From: Ehretia macrophylla
Lineage: Eukaryota > Streptophyta > Magnoliopsida > Boraginales > Ehretiaceae
NCBI GenBank assembly: GCA_037974665.1
Contig: CM075764.1
Span: forward strand, 77,826,325-77,890,324
DNA: 64,000 nt
Direction of reading: 5' to 3'
The translations under genes and the position numbers were made by a program. This document shows, piece after piece, positions 1 through 12,098 of the stretch; the first letter of the stretch is position 1, and every line of letters starts with the position of its first letter. The notes under the pieces are model-generated. The model did not search any database. It worked only from the letters and a program-made list of their open reading frames with translations, and was not told where the DNA came from.

Positions 1-377
1 GTTTAAATTTCGATGATAAGACTCAAACTTTAAAAAGTGAGAGCAATAAGCAGTTCTTCAGGTAACAACTTTATAAAGAAAATTCTAAGGCAGAAGGTAC
101 AATCAAAATGATACATGGTTCACGAATAAAGGGCAGCCCAGGGCTTAGATATGCGTAGGGTTTAAGGAAGGGTCGGACCCATTTGGGTCTATTGTCTAAA
201 GCCGTATCTTACATTTTGTAAGAGCCTATTTCCACGACGGATCAATGAAAAAAAAAAAAAAAAAATTCATGATACCAATTTGACAGTTTGTTAACAATGT
301 AGTGCCACACGCATAATATATTGTACCTAAAAAAAAAACACGAAATTCAAACCAGGGTTAGGGTTTGTGAATATCAC
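1..377 (-). other. CSN5 intron 1 (donor side, incomplete)
   Basis: The minus-strand reading frame of CSN5 stays similar to the family up to a CAG codon ending at 378, which is followed on the minus strand by GTGATAT, a usable GT donor. The remaining 16 codons of the open frame no longer resemble CSN5, so this stretch is taken as the start of intron 1. The next conserved exon, which should hold the metal-binding HSH residues, is not seen and must lie left of the window. A SINE occupies 131-246, and an A-run lies at about 248-264. Confidence 0.7.
131..246 (-). mobile_element. Au-type SINE, 5'-truncated, minus strand
   Basis: Read on the minus strand, this stretch runs through recognisable landmarks of the plant Au SINE: the segment after the B-box (GTGGAAATAGGCTCTTACA), the AATAGACCC segment, the GACCCTTCC segment and the 3' end GGGCTGCCCT. 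It is a tRNA-derived non-autonomous retroposon that relies on LINE proteins. The copy is diverged and the A-box side is not recognisable. It lies in CSN5 intron 1, in the same direction as the gene. Identification is from memory of the family, so the exact 5' limit is uncertain. Confidence 0.7.
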
Positions 378-830
378 CTGTTTATTGGTCTGGGAATAAT
401 CAACCATGTACTCATAAGCATCAGCCTGGGCATTAACCCTAGTCTCAGTACCTTCAACGGGAAGGGCAAAAGCGTCCATTACAATAATAGCGTCACCGTC
501 AGTCTTTCCTTGCATAAGGCCCATGACTTCAATGGTACCGCCCGAGCGCGCGTGCACCACCATCTTGAGAAGGGCGAGTGCGGAGATCTTCACGCGCTTG
601 AAGTAGTGGGGGTCCTTGGCCCATGGCTTGTCTTGCTGGAACTTTGCCTGCGCTGCATCGTCGTAGTAGAAGATTGCGTCCGACGAGGCTGATGCGGCGT
701 CGTTTGTGGTTGTTGTTATTGATACCGATGATGATGGGTTGTCGTCTACTGTGACGATGTTGTTTTCCAGTTCCCAGGTTTGTCTGGCAATGTTCGCCGA
801 GGATGTCGTGAAGGCGTTGTTGCGATCCAT
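378..830 (-). CDS. CSN5: COP9 signalosome subunit 5, first coding exon
   Basis: The exon encodes 151 residues of CSN5 (JAB1/AJH), the metalloprotease subunit of the COP9 signalosome. CSN5 removes NEDD8 from cullins and so regulates cullin-RING ubiquitin ligases in nucleus and cytosol. Residues about 15-25 ([10 protein letters not shown]) and 52-80 (AIFYYDD through [11 protein letters not shown]) match the conserved plant N terminus. The MPN domain begins near residue 80; the glutamate of the JAMM motif is residue 101 in [14 protein letters not shown]. The other metal ligands (HSH and the following Asp) lie in later exons outside the window. The N-terminal insert of about 20 residues rich in Ser, Thr and Asn (34-50) is variable in this family. 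The ATG at 828-830 starts the frame, and the exon ends at a CAG/GT donor (378/377). There are no stops or shifts, so the gene looks functional. Confidence 0.95.
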
Positions 831-900
831 TGTAGAGTGGCAGTGCGCTCTACTTCCCCAGTGTTGTAGAATTTTTTTGTTCTTTATATACGTCTTAAAA
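831..900 (-). promoter_or_regulatory. CSN5 5' UTR and TATA box
   Basis: On the minus strand the sequence GTATATAAAGAAC (TATA box at about 880-891) lies about 55 bases upstream of the CSN5 ATG. This gives a short leader of roughly 25-30 bases if initiation is at the usual distance. Assignment is by position and motif only. Confidence 0.55.
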
Positions 901-2148
901 TTAATATTTTAACCCTATTTGGATATACTTTTCAACTTATGTTATCTAGAAATTGAAAATCTACTAATATTTCTTATTCCTTTAATTATTTTGTAAAATT
1001 ACCACTTTTCAATTTAGTTTTCTGTATGATTTGGCGAGCCCTTGTTCATATATATCCTTTTTTTTGTTTTTATTTAGGGGTGTTCGACCATGTCGTTGTA
1101 GATAAAAATAAAAATAATACTAATTAAATTCCTTTTTTCACCTCATGAATGGATATTTGAGGGTCATCCCAAGAAATTGGGATTATTGTGTGAAGAATTC
1201 GGAAACAAATATATGGAGAGAATTAAGAATTCAAACCTAAACATAAATAAAAAAAGCTTGCAGAACGTGTGATGGAAAAAAAAAACGATTTAGGGTTGGA
1301 ATTCGCTTGAATAATTCTCTATTATAGGATTAATTAATCAAGAGTGTTGGAGTATTTAACATGTCTCTAAGGTATTGATTATCTCCACTTATCATAACTA
1401 ACTTTTTCGTTAGTGCTTAATTTTTAATTTAGTTTAAAAGACATAAATTATCTCTAAGGCATAATCTATGTGAATTGTAAATCGAATACTAATGCAAATT
1501 CATATTTCAAGAATTTACAATATTCAATAGTAAAAAAGTATAACTTCTTGAAAGACAAAACTATCACTAACAAGATAATAGATGATCAACCAATAAATTA
1601 AAAACAAAATCAAACAAAAATTTTATAATAAAATCCCAATTTCAAATATCAAAATCAGTTATCTACCATCCCAAATCTCGGAGTTTACAATGAAGACATA
1701 ACAAAGATAGACAACATGAAAATAATAGAGAATAGATCAAAAAAGCTCATGAATTGATGATGGAGAAAATTATTTATTTTCTTCTTGCTAAATAAGCAAA
1801 GAATTCATTTGTCATAAAAAAAAAAACATGTACAATAAGCATGACTCACTGAAGGTTTGCTACTTCATGTTTCTCTCATCTATATTCCAAACAAAATAAA
1901 TTAACCTATTTAAGAGGGTTTCCTAATCCTCCTAATCCTATACATGTTAGCCTTTACATCAAAGTGAATATTTTCAAAGATCTAGTCTTCAGTCAAAGCC
2001 TCATTACTGGGGTTCTCTAATTCCTACTTTACAAATTTGAATATATAAGGTCCCAGGAGCAACTTCATTGGGGTCATCTAAAATGATGGTAAAATGGCAT
2101 TCTAAATTAGTCATGCAGTGATATCAGCCCAACAATTTGATAGAAAAA
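901..2148. other. Intergenic, AT-rich, no gene recognised
   Basis: AT-rich sequence upstream of CSN5. No open frame with protein-like composition, tRNA or recognisable transposon was found. Its proximal few hundred bases presumably carry CSN5 regulatory sequence, but no specific site can be named. Confidence 0.5.
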
Positions 2149-2640
2149 TGTTAGAATATATACTTGTTTTATATTGAAAAATCAAAAATTTTAAAATCAT
2201 CTTATGAGATATGGGCTACTCCATTTAACACCAATTGATTTTAAAATAGAACTTCTGTTATCTTAATATGGTATTAGAGCTAGGCCTATTGTATAATCTT
2301 ATTCATCTTTCGTGTGTGTCTCATGCATCTTCTTTCACATATGACCCTTCTCAAATTATGTCTCACGTGTGCTCAATCTTCTACGCGTGTCCATGTGTGA
2401 CCCATCTCAAAATCAGGTCACACTTGTATTCAACCTTCCATATGTGTTCTACGTGCGTTCAACCTTCCATATGTGTTTATCCGTCACATGTGTTCAATTT
2501 TCTCCTCTCAAATCAGGTCACACATGAAGAAGAGTGTTAGAATATATACTTGTTCCATATCAAAAAATCAGAAATTTCAAAACCACCTTATAAGATAACT
2601 AAGGTTCTCGGCAATAGAACTTCATGATTCTTAACATGGT
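2149..2640 (+). mobile_element. TRIM-like miniature LTR element
   Basis: Two direct repeats of about 105-120 bases begin with TGTTAGAATATATACTTGTT, at 2149 and about 2536. The first ends at 2268 and is followed at once by tggtattagagc (2269-2280), a near match to the initiator-Met tRNA primer-binding site. The purine-rich gaagaagag precedes the second repeat. The interior is only about 255 bases and has no coding capacity, only repeated cacatgtgttc-like motifs. Short LTRs, PBS and PPT without genes define a TRIM/SMART element that would be moved by other elements' proteins. Confidence 0.7.
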
Positions 2641-2832
2641 ATCAAATCCTAGGTACCAAAAGTTCTGAGTTCAAAACTCACCACCACCTATTTAAAACAT
2701 TAAAAACTATCCAAATGTAAGGCTAAAAAATTAACTCCACCTACACTTACGAAGGCGCATTAAAGATAATAAATAATATAATAAATCACTATTTACCAAC
2801 TTAACTTTTTAGATGAGTTGGTCATTTAACAG
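2638..2832 (+). repeat. Second TRIM unit: PBS plus partial third LTR
   Basis: The second LTR ends TTCTTAACA and is followed by tggtatcaaatcc, another PBS-like sequence, and then a typical TRIM leader (ttctgagttcaaaactcaccaccacc). A third LTR-like segment, about 2757-2832, ends in gagttggtcatttaaca. This suggests a tandem LTR-interior-LTR-interior-LTR array with a decayed last copy. Confidence 0.5.
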
Positions 2833-3047
2833 TCTTTCTCTAAAGCAAAGAATCCATAGTCCAAAAAATATGAAAATAGCGAGAAATCAACCGGGTATCA
2901 TGCAATTAACATGCAAAAACCAAAAAGCACCATAAATGGAAGTTAGATTAAAAAGTTTACCATAAGTCTAAAGAGTGAGGATTGAGATGATGCTTTTGAC
3001 CTTTTAAACCTCAACGTAAAAGCCCTCTAAGGAATGACACACACCAC

Positions 3048-3244
3048 CAAGGGTGGGGCCAGGATTTTTCTCTAGTGGGGGTTAAAATCATTCAATTAAA
3101 CATTTATATATAAATATTTTTTTTCAGTAGGGGCTTATTCATTTTTTAACCTAAATATACCTTAAAAATACACATATTTTTCAACAAAATTTGAGTTGAA
3201 TGGGGGCTACAGCCCCCACAATTCAAAGGGTGGCTCCGCCACTG
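3048..3244. mobile_element. hAT-type MITE, 197 bp
   Basis: The right end reads GTGGCTCCGCCACTG and the left end CAAGGGTGGGGCCAGG, imperfect inverted copies of the common plant terminus CAGTGGCGGAGCCA. The flanks are cacaccac (3040-3047) and tacaccac (3245-3252), an 8-bp target duplication with one mismatch, as expected of hAT transposition. No coding capacity. Confidence 0.75.
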
Positions 3245-3252
3245 TACACCAC

Positions 3253-3635
3253 CATAAATTTTATAGTTCAACCCCATATCGAAATATCCATACGCTTTAT
3301 CATTTATCCATAAACAATAACATTGTATGAAAATGATAAAGGAATGCCAAATGATACTTTTATCACATTAAAACTATATATACAAAGACTACTTATTACA
3401 AGATATCCCTCACTATTCTTCTCTGAATGATTAGCTTAACGGGCATATCTCCAACACAAATGGTGTGGATAGGCTCTTTTTGATATCTTCCATCCCTTAG
3501 TAAAAGAGTGGTCAAAAAATAGGTGTTTTATGTCTTTAATATACAAACGGGAAAAAACAAAAAGATGATTGGTATTGATTCCCCAAAAGAGAAATTTTGA
3601 TCTATTAATAATATGGCGAATTAATTGGGCGTTAA
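3253..3635. other. Intergenic, no gene recognised
   Basis: AT-rich sequence between the hAT MITE and the nested stack. No open frame or recognisable repeat was seen. Confidence 0.4.
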
Positions 3636-3935
3636 TGTTAGATTAGATGCTCTAAAAGTCAATTAAATGTATTTTTTGGAATTGGATAATATATCATTTA
3701 TTTATTATTTATTTAATGTGGGTAATTTATTTAAATCATTATTAATACAATTAATTATTTAAATAAAAGTCCTTAGAATAATATTTATAGATTTTATCCT
3801 TAAGGTATCTCTAATGGTAATAATTATTTACAAAAACTTACTATTTTTGGTAATTTTTAGAGACCCGGATCTTTATTTTAACTCAAATCTCTAATAGATC
3901 TCTAATAGGTCCACTACTTTTTAGAGATTTACACC

Positions 3936-5337
3936 TGATAAGAATGCAAAATGTCATATTTTTCTCCCTTAATGTTTAATATTTTACATCTATTTGATGC
4001 CTAAATACACTCATTATTTTTATATTTTGATTTAGAATGCAAATGGAGGCGTTAGGAGCAAAACGAAGCTAAAATCGCGCAATTCTTGACAACTTCGATA
4101 TTGTTACGTTTTTTAGGCGTAACTCTCTCATCTGAACTCCAATTGAGCCGATTCAAGATGTTATGGAAAGCCAAGAAGAAGATCTACAACTTTCATGTTT
4201 TGACTTTTGAGAAATAAAGGCTGCATCAATGTCAAAATTGGACGTGAACTTGATGCACCTGTGCTGTTGAACATTCTGGAATGTTCTTTATCTATAAGCT
4301 TCTAGTTGATGGTAGAAGAGGTGGTGCACGAAAATTTCAGCTATTTTAGCTATCCTAATTGTATTATGACTTTTCTAGTTGTTTTAAGATTTCCTAATTA
4401 TATTAGGAGTTTACTTTACCTTTAATATTTTCTTATTCTATTTAGATTAGGATTCCATTATTTTAGGAGATTTGGTAGGTTTCACAAACTATAAATAAGG
4501 GGAGAAATATTCAGATTTTGGGGGACCTCATTTCTTTCTCTCCTCTTAGTTTTCGAGTTTTCTTCATGGCTCTGCGTGGCTAACTTTTATTCTTGGTCGA
4601 AGGAAACTGAAGCCTCGGAATCAAGAAAACTGTGAGATCTAATTAGTTTTCATTGTTCAATTTATGCTTTAAGTATTGAATATTATTCTGTTTTATTTAT
4701 ATGATTCTTTCGTTTAATTGGTAGGATGGCCAACTAGTTTATTATTCGTTATAATCTACTGCTAAATTATATATCAAATTCGTAATTGTTTAATCCTTAT
4801 AATTTGCGAAGTAACTAAGATTTAATAATTTGCTGCGTCAAAGATTATTAGATTTCAGGAAGAACGTTCAACTAAATTAAATGCAAACGCGTGTGCTTGT
4901 GTTGTTTAGCTTCATCGATCCCTCTAATTCTTAAGGCTGTTACTAGATTAAACCTTTAGCACGTGTCTGAGGTTGTTTAGTGGTTAGAGTTAATTAGGTC
5001 ACGTGTATTCTAATTAACTATGACTAAGGAAAGATAGGAAAATAATTCAATGGTGAATATTTAAAGTTTGAATTGATATATGTTTGCATCAATGATCAGT
5101 TACAATATTCTGATGGTAGATGTTGATTTAGACCAAGGTTCGTTTTCTTGATTAAATCCGATATTTTTAATTTCAGTAATTTTTATTAAGTTTTCTTTAT
5201 ACTTAAACCCCTCCCCCACCTTGTTTACGTAACATAAAATTAGGCTAGATACTTTGTGTGAATGATCCTTACTCGCACTACTACATATATTTTTCGGAGT
5301 ATATGTTTTATTTTTGGTTGCCTGCGACAGCACACCA
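3936..5337 (+). repeat. Athila 5' LTR (1402 bp)
   Basis: Starts TGATAAG and ends CACACCA, close in sequence to 18128-19536 with scattered substitutions and small indels, so the insertion is not very recent. A promoter-like TATA box (tataaata, 4490-4497) stands before aggggagaaatattcag; the same motif is at 18682-18689 in the other LTR. Confidence 0.9.
4490..4497 (+). promoter_or_regulatory. TATA box of the Athila LTR promoter
   Basis: The motif ctataaataagggg is conserved in both LTRs at equal positions, about 550 bases from the LTR start. It marks the likely U3/R boundary region for element transcription. Confidence 0.55.
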
Positions 5338-5342
5338 AATTT

Positions 5343-5360
5343 TGGTGTCGTTGCTGGGGA
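5343..5360 (+). other. Athila primer-binding site, tRNA-Asp type
   Basis: tggtgtcgttgctgggga lies five bases after the 5' LTR. It differs from the usual Athila/Tat tRNA-Asp-complementary PBS (recalled as TGGCGCCGTTGCCGGGGA) by three C-to-T changes. Confidence 0.75.
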
Positions 5361-5684
5361 GTTTTTCTAGTTTATTTTTGTATTTTTTGTGATTTTTATT
5401 TCGTTCTTGCAATTTGGAAAAAATATATTTTTTTTTTATCGTTACAATTTCAGCAGTTTTCAAAATTTTGGTAGAATTAGGTCTCGAAAATTTACTTTTC
5501 CGAAGGGAAATGACGTTTTGAGCAAAAGGACTTCGAGTCCTATCCTCTCGAGGCCAAATTTCATCGTTTACTAGGGTTTTTAGGCGTTTTTTGTGTTTTT
5601 GCATAAATTTTTTATTTTTCTTATTAGTCTAGATTTCTTTTTCCTGATTTATTTATTGTGGGTTATTAGTGTTTTCTTGATTTT

Positions 5685-6341
5685 ATGATTGTCACTCGAT
5701 CTACTAATCAAAGTGATTTGCAGTACAATCCGGAAATATAAAAAACTGCGCGCAAGTTAAGAAAAGAAGTTCGGAGGAATTTTGAAGAAAACGAACTAGT
5801 TGTTGATTCCCTATTTGCTAGCGATTCTGATTCAGAAGAGAAAGAAGTCATGGCTGGAAATCGAACTTTGAAGGAGCTTGCCGCCCCTGATTTAGATCAA
5901 CAACCCTTATACATAACGTTTCCTACTTTAGATGCTAGTATTACTGTTGAATTAAAGTATGGCCTAATACATCTTTTGCCCACTTTTCATGGCCTTGTAG
6001 GTGAAGATCCTCATAAGCATCTAATGGAGCTTCATGTGGTATGCACGAGTATGAAACCCACGAGGGTGACTGACGAGCATATTAAATTAAGGGCGTTTCC
6101 GTTTTCTTTGAAGAATTCAGCTAAGGATTGGTTCTACTATCTACCCTCCGGAAGTATTACCACATGGAATGAGATGAAGAGGTTGTTTTTGGAGAAATAT
6201 TTCCCAGCTTCAAAGGCAACCAATATTCGAAAAGAAATTTGTGGTATAAGGCAGCACAGTGGGAAATCCATGCACGAATATTGGGAACGTTTCAAAAGAT
6301 TATGTGTGAGCTGCCCCCGTAATCAGATTAGTGAGCAGCTA
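5685..6341 (+). pseudogene. Athila gag, N-terminal part, broken
   Basis: The structural capsid-like protein of the element. An ATG at 5685 opens a frame that hits TAA at 5739-5741 and then continues in the same frame through an acidic stretch (DSDSEEKEV) into the ATG at 5850. The gag domain proper includes HLLPTFHGLVGEDPHKH, LRAFPFSLKNSAKDW, YYLPSGSITTWNEMKR and MHEYWERFKRLC. The frame stops making sense at GAG CAG CTA (6341), where a solo LTR with a 5-bp duplication of agcta begins. The next residues of gag resume, in frame, at 14503. So there are two lesions here: a premature stop and a large insertion. Confidence 0.9.
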
Positions 6342-8333
6342 TGTGACGCCCCAGTCCAGATGGACTTTTAATTTATTCTATTTAGTTATTTATGTGCATA
6401 ATTGCTTTTACTTGACTTTTATTTGCTTTTATATGCTTAAAATTTTATGTTTTACGTGAGCCCGGGACAAATTTTAAACTATTTTATTTTTCAAAAATTA
6501 TATTTTTTCTATATTATACTTTATTTATAATATATTTGTTCCTTGTTAGAATGTGCATATCATATCCCGAGCGTGAGAAAAATAAATATTTATAGTGTCT
6601 CCGAGTAAGTAGTAATAGTTTATTTACTTTAGATCTTTAGTATTCCTATTAGTTTTATTTAGTTTTTATAGCCCGGACTAAAATTTTATTATCTCATTTT
6701 CTCGGATTTCATATTTTTCTATTATTATTTTAACTTATAATTAGCCTACGTTCACAAAAGTTATATTCGTTGTATATGTGACGAGTGATTTACAAAAATA
6801 TCTTGATATTATATAAATAGTAAAAACTATATATTAAATTTGGGCTAAAAGAGAGTTTGTCTTGCATTATTTCCTATCTAATCAAGCCCAAACCCATTTG
6901 AAACCCACCACCCACAACCCAAAACCAACCCATTTACCCATATTACAATCCTACACATATATTAATATAAAAAAACAAAACAACAATCACACAAAATGCT
7001 CAAGAGGTGCACGGCCAAAGGAAAAAAAAAGGGAAAAGAAATAAATTCTAGGGTTTTGCAAGATTGATCTTCTAAGCTTGTTCCAAATGTTCCAATCCAT
7101 CCAAAATCATCTTCCTTGCTTGCTCAACACTCGTTTGGTGAGGATTTTTTCTAAATTTTGCATTTTTTGTGATTTTGTAGATTATGTTCAAAATAGGAAT
7201 TGTTATATATGCTTGCTGTTATACGTTTTGAAGCTATTTATCATGCCTCTAGGAGTAGGAGAACATACTCCCATAGTTGTTTCATGTAATTTTGTAGTAT
7301 ATATATGAAATCATTTTTTGAAAAGTCTTGACTGGGCACTATTCACTTAGGCCCTTTAAATATTGCTTGAAACCTTGATCTAACGCTAGATATGTGATAT
7401 TAGGTTGATAGAACGGTCCCACGTTAAAATTTATCGAATTCTGAGAACGTTGATTTTTATGCTTTTTTGTATGCGCACAATAGAATTAATGCAATTAGAG
7501 CCTTAAATACTAGTTTAATGCTTGGTTTAAGTTCCATAAATGTAGTTGAGGATAGTTAGATACTTTAGTTAACTAAACATTGGCTAAAACTAGTTTTGGC
7601 TTATTGAACTTAAAGGAGAAAATGGAGATTTTAGGCCTTATACTTAACTTTAGTTTGTTTATTGTGTTATATTTGTTGTAGAGACTACGAATACTTGTTA
7701 GATGACTAAAATTAAAGTGAACTTCTTAACTTAGTTACATGTGTAGTTGAGTTGTGTATAAAGGTGCAATGAAGAAGAAAGTGAGTATGCTATATCTTGC
7801 TTATATTACTCATATTGCTTGTTAGTTGTATAGTTTGTGTGAGGAAATGAATATGACTTGAAAATTTTATTATTTGAATGATTACTTGGATTATGTGTTA
7901 AATTGAAGTTATTGTGTTTAGGTAGATATTTTGAGTGGTAATGAAAGGAGATTTGAGCAATTGAAGTAGATTCTTGGCTTTCTAGAGGTAAGAGAGTATT
8001 CATATTTTCTGTGCAACTTAACTTATTTTATTATTTCTAGATCGTATTATTTAGTGACTGATAAAGTTTATATGTATTATTTACTTGCTATCTTAAGTCT
8101 TTTCGTGTTATTTGTGATTAAATGCGAGTGCGGCCTATTTTGTCTTCCCTCTTAAGTGATATTTGATATTCTTGGCTCTCGTGATCTTGACTCGGGGTTG
8201 CGCAACCTTTTTGGACATAGTAGTGTTGAGAAACAAGGGCGGCATCGGGCTTGCCGTGCTCCCTCGACTACCATGATGCCTATTCCCTTTCTCGTTGAGG
8301 CATACTCCCCTACCTCCAAGGTGTGGTTCACCT

Positions 8334-10774
8334 TGTCACACCCCAACTCGACCCCACCTATGATCAGTCAGGACGCAACGGAATTTCGGCAGTATAACGA
8401 CAGTAAATAAGATACCGAGGCTCTAAACCAACCTCATTAGAACATCATACATCAACTCCATAACCATACAATAAACAACTCCTCAATAAAATAACAACAT
8501 ACAACATAACCATATTACACCATAATCATCCTTTGTTATACGCCTCCGTTCCAACATATTACATGAACTTTAATGTACATTACAAAACTTATTGATACCA
8601 ACCTAGCAACCTAAACATAGACAAAAGGAAGACTACTAAGATAGCATCAACTAATTTATTATCTTTTCAACATCTTCTACATTATGAATTACAAAGCATA
8701 TAAAAGTCAGCTAAATTAATATACAAGATAATAAAACAACATAACATCAAGGACAAGACTTCGGAACATAAGACTCATCCACATAAGGCACATTTTCTAC
8801 ATTTTCCTCTTCAAGAGGCACGTATGCGTAGTCTTGCGAAAGAACATCTGTAAGCATGCAATAATAGAGAGTGAGCTTATATAAAATAAGCCCAGTGAGG
8901 ATCTGATAGATCTCTAACAGTATTCACTATACTCCTTGGAAAATGATCCTTTGAGCAAGTAAACACACAATAACATCAATAATACTATCATCACATAATC
9001 TATAATGACCATTCAATAAATGATACACTAGTTGGTGTAGCTCCAAACGCCATCACGATCATAATAGCTTTCTTGTGACTCCTATAAACTCACGCACCCG
9101 AGATACCCCAATAACCTCTCCCTCCATGACACCTCCGTCATGCGAGCTGAAGGCAGTCTCTGGTAGTCATGCCATTATCAACCTAACAGCCCGATGCTGC
9201 CCGAGAGGTGGCACACACATACCAAAGACTCAACAATAATAATAAACATCAATCATTCACAGGAGGACAACCTTTTCCGTTGACTATCTCTTGGTTCATC
9301 AATCATCAATCAATAATCATATTATCATCATAATAACATCAATAATCAATTTAACAACAAATAACTAAGTTAGATGACAAAGTAGGCCATCCAACCGAAC
9401 ATGCATTAAACACACAATCAAACCCTAGTTTACCCATCATTATCTCACAATTCAATCACTCAAACCACACCCAATCAACTAAAGTCATAATTTAACATTT
9501 TAAAGAAAGACAACCTAAACTTAAAATATTCATAACCTACATTCTACTAGTCCAAACCACTCCAAATCAGTTTCTATCACTCACCCATTCAATTAACTAC
9601 ATTAGCCCCCTCGGAAACCAACCAAAACACATCCAAATCATGCCCAATAACCCTAAAACCCTAGTGTGTCATGGCTAAAATTTCTGGATTTTAGCACCGA
9701 CCTCACAATCGAAAATTCGGCATTACAACGGCGCTACCACGTAATTAACAAATTTTTAGAAATCGACGGCAATCGATTTCAACCAATACAACTCAAGATA
9801 ATCAACATTTAGCAAATTAATCAACTTTAAATACCCGAAAATAAATAATTATGCTACAACTGTTCAAATCTCACAAGAATACATATAAATGATCCCTAGC
9901 ATGCATGGAGCAATAATCTAACATCAAATTAACATTTTAACGGTTCAATAATCAATTCTACACAAAAACATAAAAGATGAGTTTTGAGATATAGAATTTT
10001 TCTCTCACCTTAGATGCAATATAAGCCTAGAAATACATGCAATGCGTGCCCAACAAGCGGAATCCAACTCGGCACGAAGTTCTACGGACAAAAACTAGGT
10101 TTTTCTTTGAAAATTTGATTTGAAAACTTGTTGAAAACCTTTCCCTTTTCTCCCTTCTTCCTCTCGGAAATGTGTGTGAAATTGAGGGTGTTTTTGTGCT
10201 TTGTGAGTGTGTGTTGGTGATAGATGCATATTGGTCAACATTTAAATAAAGTCAAAGTTAGTTTAAATTAGTCTTTTAATTGTATTTTTAGTCTTTTAAT
10301 TCATTTCTTGAGTATTTCTTGCTCAACTATTAAATTAACACTTAAACTAACTCAAATAATTTATTTCTAGATGACAAGAAGTTTTACAGTCAAATAATTT
10401 CACCCGAGTCGGTTTAAAACTCGATTTTTGTAAAAGTCGGTGTAAAAACCCTAATAAATTCCTAAGCCGATTTTAAAACCGTTTTAATCAAACACATGTC
10501 TATTAAAGTCCGTGGACTAGGTCTAGAAGGGTTGAAAAGACCAGTTTCAAAATTTTAGCGGACGTGTTTTGAAAATACTATTCACTAAAAGTTGACGATA
10601 AAATTTCTGACCCCGTTTTTTATAAAAATTTTATGAATGCACATTTAGCATGTTCTAGGAGTATTAATATCAAAATTACCACATTCTAAGTTATATAGTA
10701 CTTAGACAGGTCAATTCACGCAAAATGAGAATAAACACGCGAAACGAGACAGGATAGAAAAGTGGGATTTCACA
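8334..10774 (-). repeat. Tekay 3' LTR (2441 bp)
   Basis: On the plus strand it begins TGTCACACCCCAACTCG and ends GTGGGATTTCACA, so in the sense direction it runs from TGTGAAATCCC to GGGTGTGACA. It directly abuts the element's purine tract. The partner 5' LTR has been lost. It carries a copy of the LTR hairpin at 9373-9391. Confidence 0.85.
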
Positions 10775-10790
10775 TTCTCCCCCGTTAAAG
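10775..10790 (-). other. Polypurine tract of the Tekay element
   Basis: On the minus strand TTTAACGGGGGAGAA lies between the GAGGATGAAATTTC end of pol and the LTR start, the standard position for plus-strand priming in this lineage. Confidence 0.75.
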
Positions 10791-11961
10791 AAATTTCATC
10801 CTCGAAATTCTTACTTGATGTACTGAACAGATCTGGGTACTGCTGCTGCATCTGATCTCGTCCCTCTAAAGTAGCTTCCTCGATACCGTGATGCTTCCAC
10901 AACACCTTAACCATCGGAATCTACTTTGATCTCAACTCTCGTTCCATCTGATCAAGAATACAAATCGAACGCTCGTCATAAGTCAGATTCTCACGAAGCT
11001 GTAACAGCTCTGACTCAAGAATATGAGAAGGATCCGGATTATATTTTGGTAAATTAGACACGTGAAATACATTGTGGACATTAGAGAAGTTCTCCGGTAA
11101 AGCCAACCGATATGCTAACTTACCAACCCTGTCGGTAATCTCAAACGGCCCAACAAATCTCGGACTCAGCTTTCCACCTTTACCATAACGAGCAAACCCC
11201 TTACGATGAGACAATCTCAAGAAAACCCGATCTTCGACTGCAAACTCCAAGTCCCGATGACGCTTATCAACATAACTCTTGAATCTACTCTGCGCCGTAA
11301 GCATTCTCTGCCTGATCAACTGAACATTCTTAATCTTCTCAAGAAGCTCTGGCATGATAGTCGGATCAATAGTCTTCATCTCCCTTACCTCATCCCAATA
11401 TAAAGGTGAACGGCACTTACGACCGTAAAGAGCTGCGAAAGGTGCCATCCCAATAGTAGCTTGATAACTATTGTTATAGGCAAACTCGGCAAGTGGTAGA
11501 TGTTTCTCCCAGTTCTTCCCGAAGTCCAGAACACAAGCCCTAAGCGTATCTTCCAGAATCTGAATAGTCCGCTCAAAATGACCGTCGGTCTGTGGATGAT
11601 ACGCGGTACTAAAGTTCAACTGAGTACCCAAGGTCTCCTGAAGTTTCTCCCACAAACAAGAAGTAAATCGAGGATCTCGATCTGAGACAATACTAGATGG
11701 AATCCCGTGAAGTCTAACAATCTGATCCAAATAAAGACCCGTCAACTTTGTAACCTCATCTCCCATCCTCATCGAAATAAAATGAGTTGTCTTCGTCAAA
11801 TGATCCACGATAACCCAAACTGCATCATTACCCCTCGGTGTTCTAGGCAAACCAGTGACGAAATCCATCGTAATATGCTCCCACTTCCACTCTGGTATAG
11901 CCAATGGCTGAAGCAAACCTGCAGGTCGTTGATGCTCGGCTTTTACCCTCTGACAAGTCAA
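10786..11961 (-). pseudogene. Tekay integrase with C-terminal chromodomain
   Basis: The integrase core keeps its acidic residues: Asp in [13 protein letters not shown], Asp in VSDRDPRF, and Glu in [12 protein letters not shown]-type C-terminal region ([31 protein letters not shown]) follows, then a chromodomain ([35 protein letters not shown]), which in chromoviruses guides insertion. A stop (TAG at 10921-10923) breaks the chromodomain between RSK and IPMVKV, in the same frame. Upstream, the HHCC zinc finger is disrupted by a frameshift between 12098 and 11961; [16 protein letters not shown] is its tail. Confidence 0.9.
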
Positions 11962-12098
11962 ACATCTAGATACAAACTAAGCAACCTCCCTCTTCATGTT
12001 ATTCCACCAATAGTGTTGCTTCAAATCCTGATACATCTTGGTTCCACCGGGATGAATAGTGTACTTAGAATTATGAGCTTCTTCCAGAATACTTTGCC

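Noticed and set aside
321..692. Plus-strand open frame opposite CSN5
   Set aside because: It is the antisense shadow of a well conserved coding exon.
5331..5361. tRNA gene near the Athila PBS
   Set aside because: Only the 18 bases complementary to a tRNA 3' end are present; no cloverleaf or A/B boxes.
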